Below, in pieces: positions 33,429 through 43,416 of a stretch of DNA of 64,000 nt. The first letter of the stretch is position 1, and each line of letters starts with the position of its first letter. The position numbers and the translations under genes were made by a program. The notes under the pieces were generated by a model. The model saw nothing but the letters and a program-made list of their open reading frames with translations. It was not told where the DNA came from and made no database searches. Origin of the DNA: Candidatus Sabulitectum silens (GTDB taxonomy: Bacteria; Fermentibacterota; Fermentibacteria; Fermentibacterales; JCC-6); assembly GCA_001875255.1 (NCBI GenBank), contig MJAN01000002.1, positions 431,503 through 495,502 of the forward strand, read 5' to 3'.

Positions 33429-35575
33429 TCAGCTCAGTTCGGATATCTTTTTTTCCAGATGTCCCCTGAAGAAAGGAATTTCAAGAGAGAGGGCAATGTC
33501 CCGGGCTTTCTGGTACAGCTCGAGTGCCCGTGACCGATTGCCCGCGGCGAGATAGATGTCTCCGGCCACGGTGAGGGATTCCATTGTGTTGAATGTGGGT
33601 CCCAGTTCCTCTGAAAGTTCTTCGATAGCCTTTGCGGTCTTCAGGCTTTCTTCGGTAAGGTTCAGGGCGGCCTGTATGGAGCCCAGGGTCAGGTATGAGG
33701 ATTGAAGGCCCCATCTGGAGTCGATGTTGCGAAAACTCTCCACGCTTCGAAGGGCATGTTCCAGGGCTTCCTGATTTCTTCCCAGGAGCTGAAGGGCTGA
33801 GGCTACGGATACTTCGCTGAGTCCGTAGTAGAGGTCGCCACCCAATGAATGGGCAAGGGAACTTGCCTCCAGGGCGCTGCTCAGGGCTTCTTCACCCTTT
33901 CCGTGGTTGTACATCAGGTTCGAGAGGGTAGTCAGGTTGGAATACAGTTTGGTGTTGTAGCCTATGCTCCTGTTTATCTCAATTGCGCTTTCAAGGAAAT
34001 AACGGGCTTTCTCAAAATCGTGCATGTGATTGTAAAGGTCTCCTATTCCTCCCATGACAACGGCCTGGCAGGATTTCTCAGCTGTTTTCCTAGCCTCTTC
34101 CAGGGCTTCTGTCATGTATACTTCAGCCCGTTTTAGTCGGCCCGCACGCATTTCAACGGTTCCGAGCATAAGCAGCGCTCCGGAACGGACAGAAGGGCTG
34201 GATGATTCAGCAGCAATGAGAAGACATCTGGATGCCTCGGAGTAGTCTGCACTCTCATGGAGAAAGGCTCCCAGGTTGTTCATGGCATGGAAATACATCT
34301 CACGGTCCAGATCCCGAAGACTCTCTGCTGCGGCACTGAAAAGCCTGCAGCCGGTTTCCAGATTCCCCCTGCGCATAAGAATAGCTTTAAGGGGGGCCAT
34401 CGAGGATCTCAGCATGTCCACCGCCCCGGTTTCCACGGAGTAGCCCGACGCGGCCAGAATGTCGGGGAAGCAGCCTTCGATCAGCTTCATTGCATCAAGT
34501 GCCCCTTCACCGTTCAGTACTTGTTCAAGGCTGGAAAGGAGGTCTGTGTGATATCGTGCGTGTTCTCGTAAATACAGATGGCCATCTCCGAACAACTCGG
34601 TGAACCTGTTCCTGCTGAAATCCCGCACCAGTGGATGAAGCTCATAAAATCCCGGGGAAGGGATTTCAAGGAGGGTTTTCCTCTGAAGGCTTGCAAGGGT
34701 ATCAGCCCCGGTATTTACCACTCCTTTTGCGGCTTCCAGGGTAAAACGGCTCCTGAACACCGACAGGGCAGCAAATACCCTTCTCTCCTCGCCGGTGAGG
34801 TGATTCCAGCTGTACTGGAACACGGCCCGGAGACTTCTATGCCTTCTCTCTCCTGTTTTGCCGCTTATTACAAGTGTACCGGTTTCTCCGGTGATCTCCC
34901 GATGAACCTCTTCGATAGTCTTTTCCCGACACATGGAGGCCGCCAGTTTGATACCAAGAGGAACCCCCGCCAGCACCGCATATCTCTGAGGCCAGTGTAG
35001 TTTCTGAACGGGAGACCCCATTGTTGCCGTAGACGGAGAGAAAAAGCTGAAGGGAGGGGGATAAGGTGCCGTCGGCTTCGGACAGGCCGATCCCCCAAGC
35101 CGGTATTCATGTTCAAGGGAAAACCCAGTCTGGTTCGGGAAGTGATAAGGATCTTTACAGTTGAAAGCCTTGACACCAGACCGGCCACCACCGGTGTAGC
35201 GGAAACAATGTGCTCGAAATTGTCCAGCACAAGAAGAAGTTCCATCCTCGAGAGGGTGTTCAGAAGAGTTTTATCCAGCTGGCTTCCCGTGGGCTTCCTG
35301 CCCAGGGCTGTCAGAATAGCGGGAACAAGCTGACCACTGTGCTCCAGCTCCGAAAGGCCCACGAACCTGCTTCCGTCCTTGAACGTGTGCCGGTATTCTC
35401 CCAGAACCTTCCGGGCCAGGCTGGTCTTCCCAACTCCGCCGATCCCTGTGATGGTGACGACAGGTATTCCCGGTGACGTCAGCAGAACGCCAAGCTCCCC
35501 TATCTCCCTTTCTCTGCCAAAAAAGGGTTCGCCGGTGCGCACTTCCAATTCCTCTCGTTTCCGCCGGTAATGCAA
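33429..35575 (-). CDS. STAND (NB-ARC-like) ATPase with TPR repeats (frameshifted)
   Basis: The N-terminal P-loop reads TITGIGGVGKTSLARKVL, Walker B-like MELLLVLDNFEHI and TVKILITSRTRLG (sensor 1 / RNBS-B-like), the STAND pattern. A winged-helix region (LRAVFQYSWNHLTGEERRVF) follows, then about 10 TPR-like repeats (AMNNLGAFLHESADYSEASR, GGIGDLYNHMHDFEKARYFL). About 715 residues with frame breaks near 35020-35110. It begins without an effector domain at ATG 35575. An upstream piece may be lost, or it may act through partners. Such proteins switch on signal binding and ATP. Confidence 0.7.
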
Positions 35576-35720
35576 CCGGGGACCCGGAACCCGTCACGAT
35601 TCAGCTGACTGCTGCTTCTGGACGCATAATAAAGGCAGGGGTTGAACCGGTCAACGCTTCTGGAAACCTCTTAGGTGGTTTTCCCCTTGTCTTTGGTGCT
35701 CCCTGTGAAACCATCCCGGG

Positions 35721-37858
35721 TCAGTTCCGGCTGTCGAGGGTCTCGCGGATCCTTTCGGCAAGGGCTGTGAGGCGGTAAGGTTTGCGTATGAAGCCCGATG
35801 CTCCCTGAGGAGGGCGTTTATGTTGGTGTCGAACTCTGAGTGGCCGCTGACGATGAGTACATTCAGGTCGGGGGCTCTCCCTTTCAACTCCTGGAGGCAC
35901 CTGTAACCGCCCATCCCGGGCATGTTAAGGTCAAGAAGGACAAGGTCTATGTGCTGCCTTTCATGCTTCTGAAGGGCCTCCTCGCCGGTTGAAGCGGTTA
36001 CGACCCGGTAACCAAGGGCGGAGAGGAACTCATCAGACTGTCCGGTTATGTGGGGCTCGTCATCCACCACCAGAATGGTCTCTCCTCTTCCCGCCGGTGC
36101 CTGGAGTGGGTCCTTCAGCGATTCTTCAGGCTTTACTTCATCCCCGGCGATGGGCAGCAGTATGGTAAAGATGGTTCCACTACCCTTACCGCTGAGGCAG
36201 CGGATGCAGCCGCCCAGGCTCATTACTATGCCGTAGACAGAGGCCAGACCAAGCCCGGTTCCCCGGCCGGGTTCCTTCGTGGTGAAGAAAGGATCGAATA
36301 TTTTCTCCTTCACCCCTCGGGTATACCAAAGCCGGTATCTGAGACGGTGAGAATGGCGTATCTGCCTGTCATGATCTCTCCTGTTTGCTCACAGGGATTC
36401 CGGCAAGATCCATCTCGTCGGTGGATATCTCGATCTCTCCTCCGTCGGGCATTGCGTCCACAGCGTTACCCGCAAGGTTGAAAACGATCTGCTCAAGGTG
36501 AACCGGATCCGCCAGTATGGGAGGAATGCTTTCCTTAAGACGAAGGGTGATCTTTATCATTCTGGGTATCGTCTGACCCAGTACTTCAGCGGCATTCCTT
36601 ACTTCTTCATTGATGTCCACCGGTACCTTTTTGAATTCAATGTGCCTGCTGAAGGCCATGAGCTGGCTGATCAGTGTGGCCGCCCTCCTTCCGGCACCGT
36701 CGATATACTCCAGACTGGCCCTTTCCTCAGGGGAATGTCATCCCGCTTGAGCAGCAGCTGTGCGTAGCCTCCCATTACCTGGAGAATGTTGTTGAAGTCG
36801 TGGGCTATTCCTCCGGCCAGGCTGCCCAGGGCCTCCATCTTTTCGGCTTGCTGAAGTCTGGCGGACTGTTCGAGAAGCTCCTTCTGTGTATTTTCAAGGG
36901 TTCTGACCTTCTCGTTGAGCCTCCGCCTGAGGTATAAGGAGATCAAAGCAAGGCATACCAGAAGGATCGCGGTGAACAGCCCGGTTATTCGCAGGGTCCT
37001 GAGAAGCCCGGGGCTGATACCCCGGCCTGTATCCATGGATATCCAGTCTCTGTACATTCCTTCAAGTTCATCATGGGAGATGTCCGCCAGGGCTTTCTGC
37101 ACCGAGCTGAAAAGAAGTGGATACTTCCTGCTTACACCGATACTCCACTCAAAGAAATAGTCTGTCGTTCCTGCCACCCGCAGGTTGGAGAGCCCCTCGA
37201 GATCGGTATAGTATGCCGCCACGGCAAGGTTCTCCACGAAGGCGTCCACCTCTCCGAAGGCCACCGCTCTGATCGCCTCGGGAACGTTCCACATGGGCAC
37301 CACTTCAATTGCGCCGCCAGCTGCCTGTCTTACGTACTCTTCGGTTGCGAAACCTGAGACCACCGCAACCCTGAGACCGGGGAGATCTTCCAGTTCCAGG
37401 GATCCCGACGCGGACTGGGTAGTGATGATGACCACGGGCACCCTGGCGTAGGGCACGGTGAAGTACGCGTAGTCTTCCCTGTCATCGGTTCTTACTATTG
37501 TGGGAGCAACAGCACATTCGCCATCAGCAAGGGCCTGGAGGTGCATATTCCAGTCCCCACAGGGTGTTTTCACGAACTCGACACCTAGCCTTCCCTCAAC
37601 CTCAGCAATAACATCGGCCCCCAGGCCTGTGAAGGATCCATCCTCTCCGGCAAACTCGATCGGGGGGAAGTCGGTGTTGTAGAAAAGTGTCAGCTTTTCT
37701 GGATTCTCACTGAGCCATGCCCTTTCCTCCGGCGTGAGTATGGTTGGCACATAGTTGCCTGGCTCTGCGGGGATGAAGAGCCACACAAGCAGAAGCCCAA
37801 AGAGAAGGACCGCCACTGCAACCAAAGCGGATCGCCATGTCGGGCTGAAAGGACCCAT
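35721..37858 (-). CDS. Hybrid histidine kinase with periplasmic solute-binding sensor (frameshifted)
   Basis: The N-terminal membrane helix ([20 protein letters not shown]) leads to a type 3 solute-binding domain (about 45-285: [38 protein letters not shown]), as in BvgS/EvgS. A second helix ([20 protein letters not shown]), then His[11 protein letters not shown], HATPase (N-box [18 protein letters not shown]) and a receiver ([27 protein letters not shown]). At least three breaks: near 36740, near 36375 and a missing G near 35799. Repaired, it ends at TGA complement 35721-35723, about 710 residues. No DNA-binding output is present. Element copy 2 lies 58 bp upstream. Confidence 0.8.
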
Positions 37859-37915
37859 TCCCCCACCAGAAAACCTCCATGCGAAACAATCCCTGAAACC
37901 TATCCCCCAAAGATA

Positions 37916-37978
37916 AAGCCATCCGTAAATTTGACAAATAGATCCTCTATAATGTTGCTGACCTTTTTGTTAAACATG
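37916..37978 (-). repeat. 63-bp dispersed element, copy 2
   Basis: Minus strand: CATGTTTAA, the 34-base spacing to GATCTATTTG, then the shared ACGGATGGCTT. It points toward the solute-binding kinase gene. Confidence 0.85.
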
Positions 37979-38028
37979 GGCGGCAACCAATCCGACTCCA
38001 TGACCAGCGTTGTTTGAAGGCTGATTTT

Positions 38029-38048
38029 TTGTATAATACTCTATACAA
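38029..38048. repeat. Inverted repeat upstream of the GNAT pair
   Basis: TTGTATA-ATACTC-TATACAA, perfect 7-bp arms, 110 bp upstream of the first acetyltransferase start. It may be an operator; nothing else is known. Confidence 0.35.
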
Positions 38049-38157
38049 ATAGAGAGGTTGCTGATTTCCTTTTCGGCCCATCAGCATTTAACTCTACTGA
38101 CTTATGACTTGCACTGAAACTGAGTACATCGTAAAGATGTGCACTGAGGACTTTGAA

Positions 38158-38730
38158 ATGTACCGCTCTGAAGTGCCCAGGACCATTGAAACACCGCGCT
38201 GTTTTCTCAAGCTTCCCAGACCTGAGCATGCTCAAGACCTTTTCGAAATTTACAGCAGCAGGGAAACAATGAAGTTCATGCAAAGACCCCCTGCCAGTTC
38301 AGTTGCCGAATGCCTGAATATCATTGAGGACTGGGAAGAGAATTTTTCTTCAAATAGATCTTTTCGATGGGGCATCTTTCTCCGGAATAATCCCGGGCAT
38401 CTGGTGGGAACGGCAGCGCTTCACTACTGGTCCACCGCCAATGAAACCGTTGAGATGGGAGCGGACCTTCACAGGGATCTATGGGGCAGTGGGATCATTA
38501 CTGAGATTACCTCCCATCTCATTAACTGTGCCTTTCACGACTTGAAGGTAAATCGCCTCGAGCTCCGATGCGACCCCGACAACATAGGCTCAGTTGTCAT
38601 AGCCAGGAAATTCGGATTCACATTCGAGGGAACCCTCAGGGAGTATGTACTGGTTCCGGGAAAAGGATTCGTGAATGAGTCGGTTTATTCTCTACTCCGC
38701 AGGGAATGGAACGGGTCGGGCAGTCAGTGA
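38158..38730 (+). CDS. GNAT acetyltransferase (RimJ/RimL type)
   Basis: ATG 38158 is preferred over 38104 because GAGGAC lies 6-9 bases upstream and the domain begins at once (ETPRCFLKLPRPEHAQDLFE). Acetyl-CoA motif region HLVGTAALHYWSTANETVEM, then WGSGIITEITSHLINCAFHD and LELRCDPDNIGSVVIARKFG FTFEGTLREY match the RimJ/RimL family. The acceptor is unknown. About 190 residues, full length. It overlaps the next GNAT gene by one base (TGATG). Confidence 0.75.
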   Translation: MYRSEVPRTIETPRCFLKLPRPEHAQDLFEIYSSRETMKFMQRPPASSVAECLNIIEDWEENFSSNRSFRWGIFLRNNPGHLVGTAALHYWSTANETVEMGADLHRDLWGSGIITEITSHLINCAFHDLKVNRLELRCDPDNIGSVVIARKFGFTFEGTLREYVLVPGKGFVNESVYSLLRREWNGSGSQ

Positions 38731-39286
38731 TGACCATGGTTTTCAGAACTCCCAGGCTGAGCATCGTTAGAGCAGAAGTTTCACATGCGGAACTGTATCA
38801 CTCTCTGTGGACCGATCCCAGGGTAATGGCTGCGGTTGGTTTTCCGAAGGGTCTTCCCGCTAAGTTCTCTGAGATCCGAGCCGGACTTCTCGCCCAACCC
38901 GACTCGGACTTTGACCGTCTTCTTGTTGTCGTGCTGTCAAAAAACGGTTCAGCGATCGGTGAATGCTTCATGCACAGCCCGGGGGAGGAGGGTATTGCAT
39001 CCACGGATGTAAAACTGCTACCTGAGTTCTGGGGCAGGGGTTTCGGGGGTGAGATCAAACGGGGAATGCTGAACCACCTGTTTGCAACACAGAATGCACC
39101 GCCGTAGAAGCTACGCCCAATGTGATAAATACCGCTTCAATAAGAATGCAGGAATCAGTGGGAGGAGTTCGAACAGGGGAGAATGTATCCCGCTTCCCCA
39201 CCGAAATGTCGAACTTTACCCAGCCCGTTCACCACTACATCTATCGAGTAACGCGTGAAGTCTGGGAAGCTTCGCTGCAGGTGTGA
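38730..39286 (+). CDS. Second GNAT-family acetyltransferase (frameshifted)
   Basis: Starts at ATG 38730 in a TGATG overlap. FRTPRLSIVRAEVSHAELY, then AIGECFMHSPGEEGIASTDV and LLPEFWGRGFGGEIKRGMLN, the GNAT acetyl-CoA loop. A missing base near 39090 splits the frame; repaired, it reads VEATPNVINTASIRMQESVG and ends SLQV at TGA 39284-39286, about 185 residues. The two GNATs resemble each other only in fold, so they are likely different enzymes in one operon. Confidence 0.65.
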
Positions 39287-39399
39287 GCCGAAAATGGTCT
39301 TCCGGTCAGGCAAGACCTTCAGAATGACTGTGATCCCCAGATCTTCAAGTTACTCTGTAAAACCGGTTTGCCTAAGATATTGGCACCACAGGGGACTCC

Positions 39400-39462
39400 C
39401 ATGCTTTATATATTGTGCTGCAAGAAGTTACGGAATCTATTTGTCAAATTTACGGATGGCTT
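39400..39462 (+). repeat. 63-bp dispersed element, copy 3
   Basis: CATGCTTTA, 34-base spacing to AATCTATTTG, ACGGATGGCTT. It begins the left side of the patatin module; copy 4 closes it in the opposite orientation at 40472-40534. Confidence 0.85.
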
Positions 39463-39533
39463 CGCAGTATGCATATTATTAATTGTATTGGCTATTCTAT
39501 AAGGAGGCGTGTTAATGGCTCAGATCACACAGA

Positions 39534-39662
39534 AAGGAACTCCCACGGGAAGAGCGATCATTCAGCGGAAGAATCGTTGTTGGAACCTCACCTATGGGTG
39601 GAGCCCTTTTCACTCTTCGGATACCCAAGTACAGCAATCAGGAGGACATGAATGGCGAATAG
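39534..39662 (+). pseudogene. Possible remnant of a histidine kinase C terminus
   Basis: This frame reads ELPREERSFSGRIVVGTSP and then MGGALFTLRIPKYSNQED before TAG 39660-39662. 'GRIVV...GGALFTLRIP' is the usual end of a HATPase_c domain, and the 11-bp overlap with the patatin start is typical of an operon. The rest of the kinase is absent: the 63-bp element lies 72 bp upstream. An alternative is a 51-codon ORF in another frame from ATG 39515, which has a good AAGGAGG at 39501-39507. Confidence 0.35.
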
Positions 39663-40497
39663 CACCGATGTAGGTCTTGCTCTTGGGGGAGGCGGAGTGC
39701 GGGGTCTTGCCCATATCTCATATCTGGAAGTACTGGATGAGTGCGGTATCCGGCCTGCTGTCGTTGCTGGAACAAGCATGGGCGCCATAATAGGAGCTCT
39801 GTATGCCTCCGGGAAAACCGGAAAGGAGATCAGAGGCATTATCGAGAATCACATGATAACCGGAGAAGATGGCCTGAAAGAGATTTTTGAGAAACGAGGC
39901 TCACTGTTTAAGTGGCTGAAAGCGGTGCGTCTATCCTGGAAGGGAACCGGTCTGTTACGGGCGGACGGCCTTGTACACGACCTTATCGATGAGATCAAGG
40001 CGAAGACCTTCGAAGAGCTTAAGATCCCTCTGCATGTCGTTGCCACCAATTTCTACACCGGAGAAATGGTGGTCTTCAAGGAAGGAGAACTGCTCCGGGC
40101 AATTAATGCCAGCATGTCCATCCCTGGCGTTTTCGTACCCGTGGAATTCGCTGATATGATACTGGTAGATGGCGGGATGGTTAACAACCTGCCCTACAAC
40201 CTACTGAAGGATCAATGCGACCTATCCATTGCGGTTGATGTAACACCGGAACGGATAAGGGACGATGCCGACCCCCCCAGTATGCTGGACGCCACCCTTG
40301 GTATGTTCGACATACTGATTGGCCGAATAACGGCTCAGATGATGGAGGATGACCCGCCGGACATCTATGCCAACCCTGGCCTCACAGGCATCCGAATGCT
40401 GGAGTTCGACCAGGCTGAAGAGGTCCTTGAGATAGCAGATGCTGCAAAGGCTGACTTCACAGAGCAAATCAAAGCCATCCGTAAATTTGACAAATAG
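39652..40497 (+). CDS. Patatin-like phospholipase (RssA family)
   Basis: 281 residues, intact. Oxyanion motif LALGGGGVRGLAH, nucleophile elbow AGTSMGAIIGALY, catalytic Asp in ILVDGGMVNNLPY: the Ser-Asp dyad of patatins, as in bacterial RssA/YchK. It should hydrolyse acyl esters at the inner membrane. The last eight residues (KAIRKFDK) and the stop are encoded by the 63-bp element copy 4, so the original C terminus has probably been replaced. It is flanked by inverted element copies 3 and 4. Confidence 0.85.
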   Translation: MANSTDVGLALGGGGVRGLAHISYLEVLDECGIRPAVVAGTSMGAIIGALYASGKTGKEIRGIIENHMITGEDGLKEIFEKRGSLFKWLKAVRLSWKGTGLLRADGLVHDLIDEIKAKTFEELKIPLHVVATNFYTGEMVVFKEGELLRAINASMSIPGVFVPVEFADMILVDGGMVNNLPYNLLKDQCDLSIAVDVTPERIRDDADPPSMLDATLGMFDILIGRITAQMMEDDPPDIYANPGLTGIRMLEFDQAEEVLEIADAAKADFTEQIKAIRKFDK

Positions 40498-40534
40498 ATT
40501 CTGTACCAGCTTGCGATACAACCTATTAAGCATG
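40472..40534 (-). repeat. 63-bp dispersed element, copy 4
   Basis: Minus strand: CATGCTTAA, 34-base spacing, AATCTATTTG, ACGGATGGCTT. It lies inside the 3' end of the patatin gene, in inverted orientation to copy 3. Confidence 0.85.
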
Positions 40535-40644
40535 TCGTCGGCCGTTATGTCCACTTCTTTATTGGATACAATAGGTTAATCTAATATCGATTGCGCACCT
40601 ATTGACGGAAATCGGTAATTGTATTGAACTCAAATTAACACGTT

Positions 40645-41009
40645 GCAGAAAGCCTCATTGATGAATACAGTAATTGCGGGCTATCCTTTGCTGAGAACCC
40701 CGACTGGGTGAACTTCATTACCGCATACTTCGGATGGCTCTCTTCAGGTATAGAGGAAAACGAGTCACATGGAGATCTGCTGCCCACCCATGGATCAAAT
40801 CCATTCACCGGGACCGTGACCATCGGTTATGCTGGAATAGTCTCTGATATGATAAGCATCACCATCCATGATACCGCCGGCCGGCTGATTCACTTCTCAC
40901 AGGAATCCTGCGCGGGGGACGCCACAGGGGTGTTCACAGGAATGGAAGGGACCCATCAGGAAGAGCTCTTCCACCGGGGATATACACCGTCTCTGCGGTA
41001 GATGAATAG
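40645..41009 (+). pseudogene. 5'-truncated remnant with sorting-type C-terminal domain
   Basis: An open frame without a credible start reads AESLIDEYSNCGLSFAENPD, then THGSNPFTGTVTIGYAG, ISITIHDTAGRLIHFSQ and, after a shift near 40980, GIYTVSAVDE. This is the last 85 residues of an exported protein with a sorting domain plus a short piece of its body. It begins about 110 bp after element copy 4, so the bulk of the gene has been lost there. Confidence 0.6.
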
Positions 41010-41182
41010 GGAAAAATCCGACGGGTCAGACTGTTTAAGACATAATCGCCGTAACAGACCTGTAATCAGGGCTCCCGTGTATTGATCCCCGGAATTGCAA
41101 AATCAGTGAATGTATGGTAAGATACGCCAGCGGACAATTACGATGGCAAGCAATTAAAACACAGCAGCCAGGCAAAGGAGCC

Positions 41183-41245
41183 CATGTTTTATTCCATGTG
41201 CTGCAACAAATTACGCAATCTATTTGTCAAATTTACGGATGGCTT
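41183..41245 (+). repeat. 63-bp dispersed element, copy 5
   Basis: CATGTTTTA, 34-base spacing, AATCTATTTG, ACGGATGGCTT. It overlaps the first 20 codons of the glucosaminidase gene. Confidence 0.85.
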
Positions 41246-41798
41246 TAATCTTCTACTGTTCCTGCCGGTCCTGGGGTATGGCATGATGCCTTCACCGCCG
41301 GAGTACATCATGGGGGCTGGCCTCATGAGCAGGGGGAACCTGGTTTCATTCTTCATGGAGAACAACCCATCGGCGGACAGGGAATGCGTGGACATACTGG
41401 CAGGGATGTACATTGAGGAGTGTGCGGCAGAGGGAGTAAACTCCGATGTGGCATTCGTTCAAATGTGCCTGGAAACTGGCTTCCTGAGGTTTCAGGGGCT
41501 GGTTACGGCGGACATGAACAACTTCTGCGGCCTGGGGGCAACGGGACCGGAGGAACCCGGCCTGAGATTTCCCGATGAGCGCACCGGAGTGCGGGCCCAT
41601 GTGCAGCATCTGAAAGCATACGGTTCGACTGATCCTCTGAATAGCGAGCTTGTGGACCCGCGCTTCCGGTTTGTGAGCCCCAGGGGGAAATCACCTTCCA
41701 TCATGGGTTTATCCGGTACATGGGCAGCGGACCGTGAGTATGGGCAAAAACTGCTGGACCTTCTGGAAAGGCTTTACACAGCCGCACTGGCTGAGTGA
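41184..41798 (+). CDS. Glucosaminidase-like peptidoglycan hydrolase (GH73-type) with element-derived N terminus
   Basis: 204 residues. The domain reads FVQMCLETGFLRFQGLVTAD, then MNNFCGLGATGPEEPGLRFP, ERTGVRAHVQHLKAYGS, and WAADREYGQKLLDLLERLY, matching mannosyl-glycoprotein endo-beta-N-acetylglucosaminidase-like proteins, with the Glu of 'CLETG' as the likely catalytic acid. The first 20 residues ([20 protein letters not shown]) are translated element sequence fused to a signal-like stretch (FNLLLFLPVLGYGMMP). The native start of the signal peptide was probably lost. The true start may be ATG 41281 or 41284 if the fused start is not used, but that would drop the signal peptide. Confidence 0.7.
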   Translation: MFYSMCCNKLRNLFVKFTDGFNLLLFLPVLGYGMMPSPPEYIMGAGLMSRGNLVSFFMENNPSADRECVDILAGMYIEECAAEGVNSDVAFVQMCLETGFLRFQGLVTADMNNFCGLGATGPEEPGLRFPDERTGVRAHVQHLKAYGSTDPLNSELVDPRFRFVSPRGKSPSIMGLSGTWAADREYGQKLLDLLERLYTAALAE

Positions 41799-41811
41799 AA
41801 GAACCCATCTC

Positions 41812-42135
41812 TCAGTCCAGCAGTGTTACTCTGCTTTTGTCTTCGGGATCAACCTTTACGACAAACTCAGCGCCGGTATGGTATCTGTCCTTATCAGAAT
41901 CGGTTATCGTTTTCTTCAGTGTTACCGCATAGGGTTCCTCCCCGGGGAGTGTGACCTCCATGTCCATGGAGTACTGGGGAACCTTGTTGACCCGTATACC
42001 GGTGAAGGAAACATTCCGTAGGACACCCGATGCTTCAAGACCCTTTGTGTGTAGCCTTATGGCTTTCTTTCCCGCCCTGATGTGATGAACTCCTGTTGCC
42101 AGGAAAACGATTCCCATCACACCGACGAAGGCCAT
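41812..42135 (-). CDS. Small membrane protein with beta-rich tail (paralogue 2 of 3)
   Basis: 107 residues from ATG 42135: one helix (FVGVMGIVFLATGVHHI), a basic joint (AGKKAIRLHTKG), then beta strands (EASGVLRNVSFTGIRVNKVP, YSMDMEVTLPGEEPYAVTLK, GAEFVVKVDPEDKSRVTLLD). The frame stays open upstream without a start, so the N terminus may be longer and joined to the zinc-ribbon gene 47 bp away. Same plan as the genes at 18420 and 58633. Function unknown. Confidence 0.5.
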   Translation of the reverse strand: MAFVGVMGIVFLATGVHHIRAGKKAIRLHTKGLEASGVLRNVSFTGIRVNKVPQYSMDMEVTLPGEEPYAVTLKKTITDSDKDRYHTGAEFVVKVDPEDKSRVTLLD

Positions 42136-42182
42136 TCCTATCCATGCTCCGGAAGGGAACTGCCCGGTGGCCCTGCGTATTA

Positions 42183-43189
42183 TCAGGGGAGGCCCACCGC
42201 CAGAAGGATCATGAATAGTCCGGCTGCGGCGAAAACCTGACCAAAAACTCCCCCGGGATTCGCCACATCGGCTTCGGCCTTACCGGCCCTGGCTGATGAT
42301 ATGCTCATCGCCGCGGAGAGGGTTTCCGGACACATTTCCAAACCGGAATCTGAGTAGACCTTCAGTATCTGTTTCACGGCTCCCAGACCGCCTGCTCCAT
42401 TTGCCTCTATGAACAGACTGATCTGCTCCGCGGCCTCGGCGGGTTTCCCGGTTCTCTCCAGGGCATTTGCACGCTGAACAATGGCCTTGCCGTCGAGATA
42501 GGAGACAATGGGCACATCGGATATGCCGGTGCCGAGAACGCTGAGAACCTCATCCCAGTTCCCCCTGACGGTGGCTATCTCCGCCCTGGAAACTCTGTAA
42601 GAACTGTCCGACTCCAGGTCTTCAGACCTTGGATTACATGGCTCCAGCCACTTCTCGGCAGCCTCAGCGTCTCCATCAAGGGCGGCATTACGGGCCAGCA
42701 TCCCCCTGATGACCTGCCTGTGCCTGGGGAGGGTGAGTACTTCCAGGGCGCTTTCGAAGAGAGCCCTCTGCCTGAGCGAGTCGCTCTTCTCCGAATAGTG
42801 GTTGGACAGGATTATTGTGAGGAAGTAGAGGAGCTCGGCGCTGCTGAAATCGCTACCGCCGGCAAGCTCTCCACAGGTGATCCGCCACATGGACAGAGCT
42901 TCACCCTCCTTCCAGGGAGCCAATCTGCCTCCGGAAAGGAGCTGCCCCACTGCCGGAGGAATCTCCGGCTGAGTACCATCCTGTCTGTTCAGAAGGGTCA
43001 TTCTCTCTTCCTCGGTGATGTCCGATATGGCTGCCACAGGCTCCACAGGCTCTTCTTTTCTTGGAGAAAAGACATTGACGGTGCCGCAATATCCGCATGT
43101 AACCTCCCCCCTGTAAATCCCGTCTGAAGGGGCCCTCCACAGTTCTTGCACATCAATACCCTCGAATCAAAGTCGAAAAGGCTTACCAT
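42183..43189 (-). CDS. Zinc-ribbon protein with helical-repeat body and C-terminal helix (frameshifted)
   Basis: The N terminus holds CKNCGG ... CGYCGTVNVFSP, a four-Cys zinc ribbon, split by one missing G near 43130 (repaired: GGAPSDGIYRGEVTCGYCG). The middle is helical and TPR-like (AAEKWLEPCNPRSEDLE, ANALERTGKPAEAAEQISLF). The end (FGQVFAAAGLFMILLAVGL) is a membrane helix. About 335 residues. Such ribbon-plus-helix proteins are common and unassigned. It shares its strand and a short gap with the small membrane protein downstream. Element copy 8 lies 100 bp upstream. Confidence 0.6.
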
Positions 43190-43288
43190 ACGCCCAACCG
43201 CCGCTTTCTTTTTAGGATCCCCGTATCTGCACTAATTCCTTGAGGATAACACAACAAAAATCCCTAATCAAGAAGATATGGAACATCG

Positions 43289-43351
43289 TCGCCTTTGGTA
43301 AGTTTGATACACAGATTGCGTATAATATTGATTAACAGAAATTTAAGTATG
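43289..43351 (-). repeat. 63-bp dispersed element, diverged copy 8
   Basis: Minus strand: CATACTTAA replaces CATGCTTAA, then the same 34-base spacing to AATCTGTGTATCAAACTTAC. About half of the core bases are kept and both end boxes sit at the exact distances. It points toward the zinc-ribbon gene. Confidence 0.6.
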
Positions 43352-43416
43352 AACTTGCTTTTCCAATCCGACTGAGTTGACCGGGTTTACCGAAACGGGT
43401 TATCATTATCACTAGT

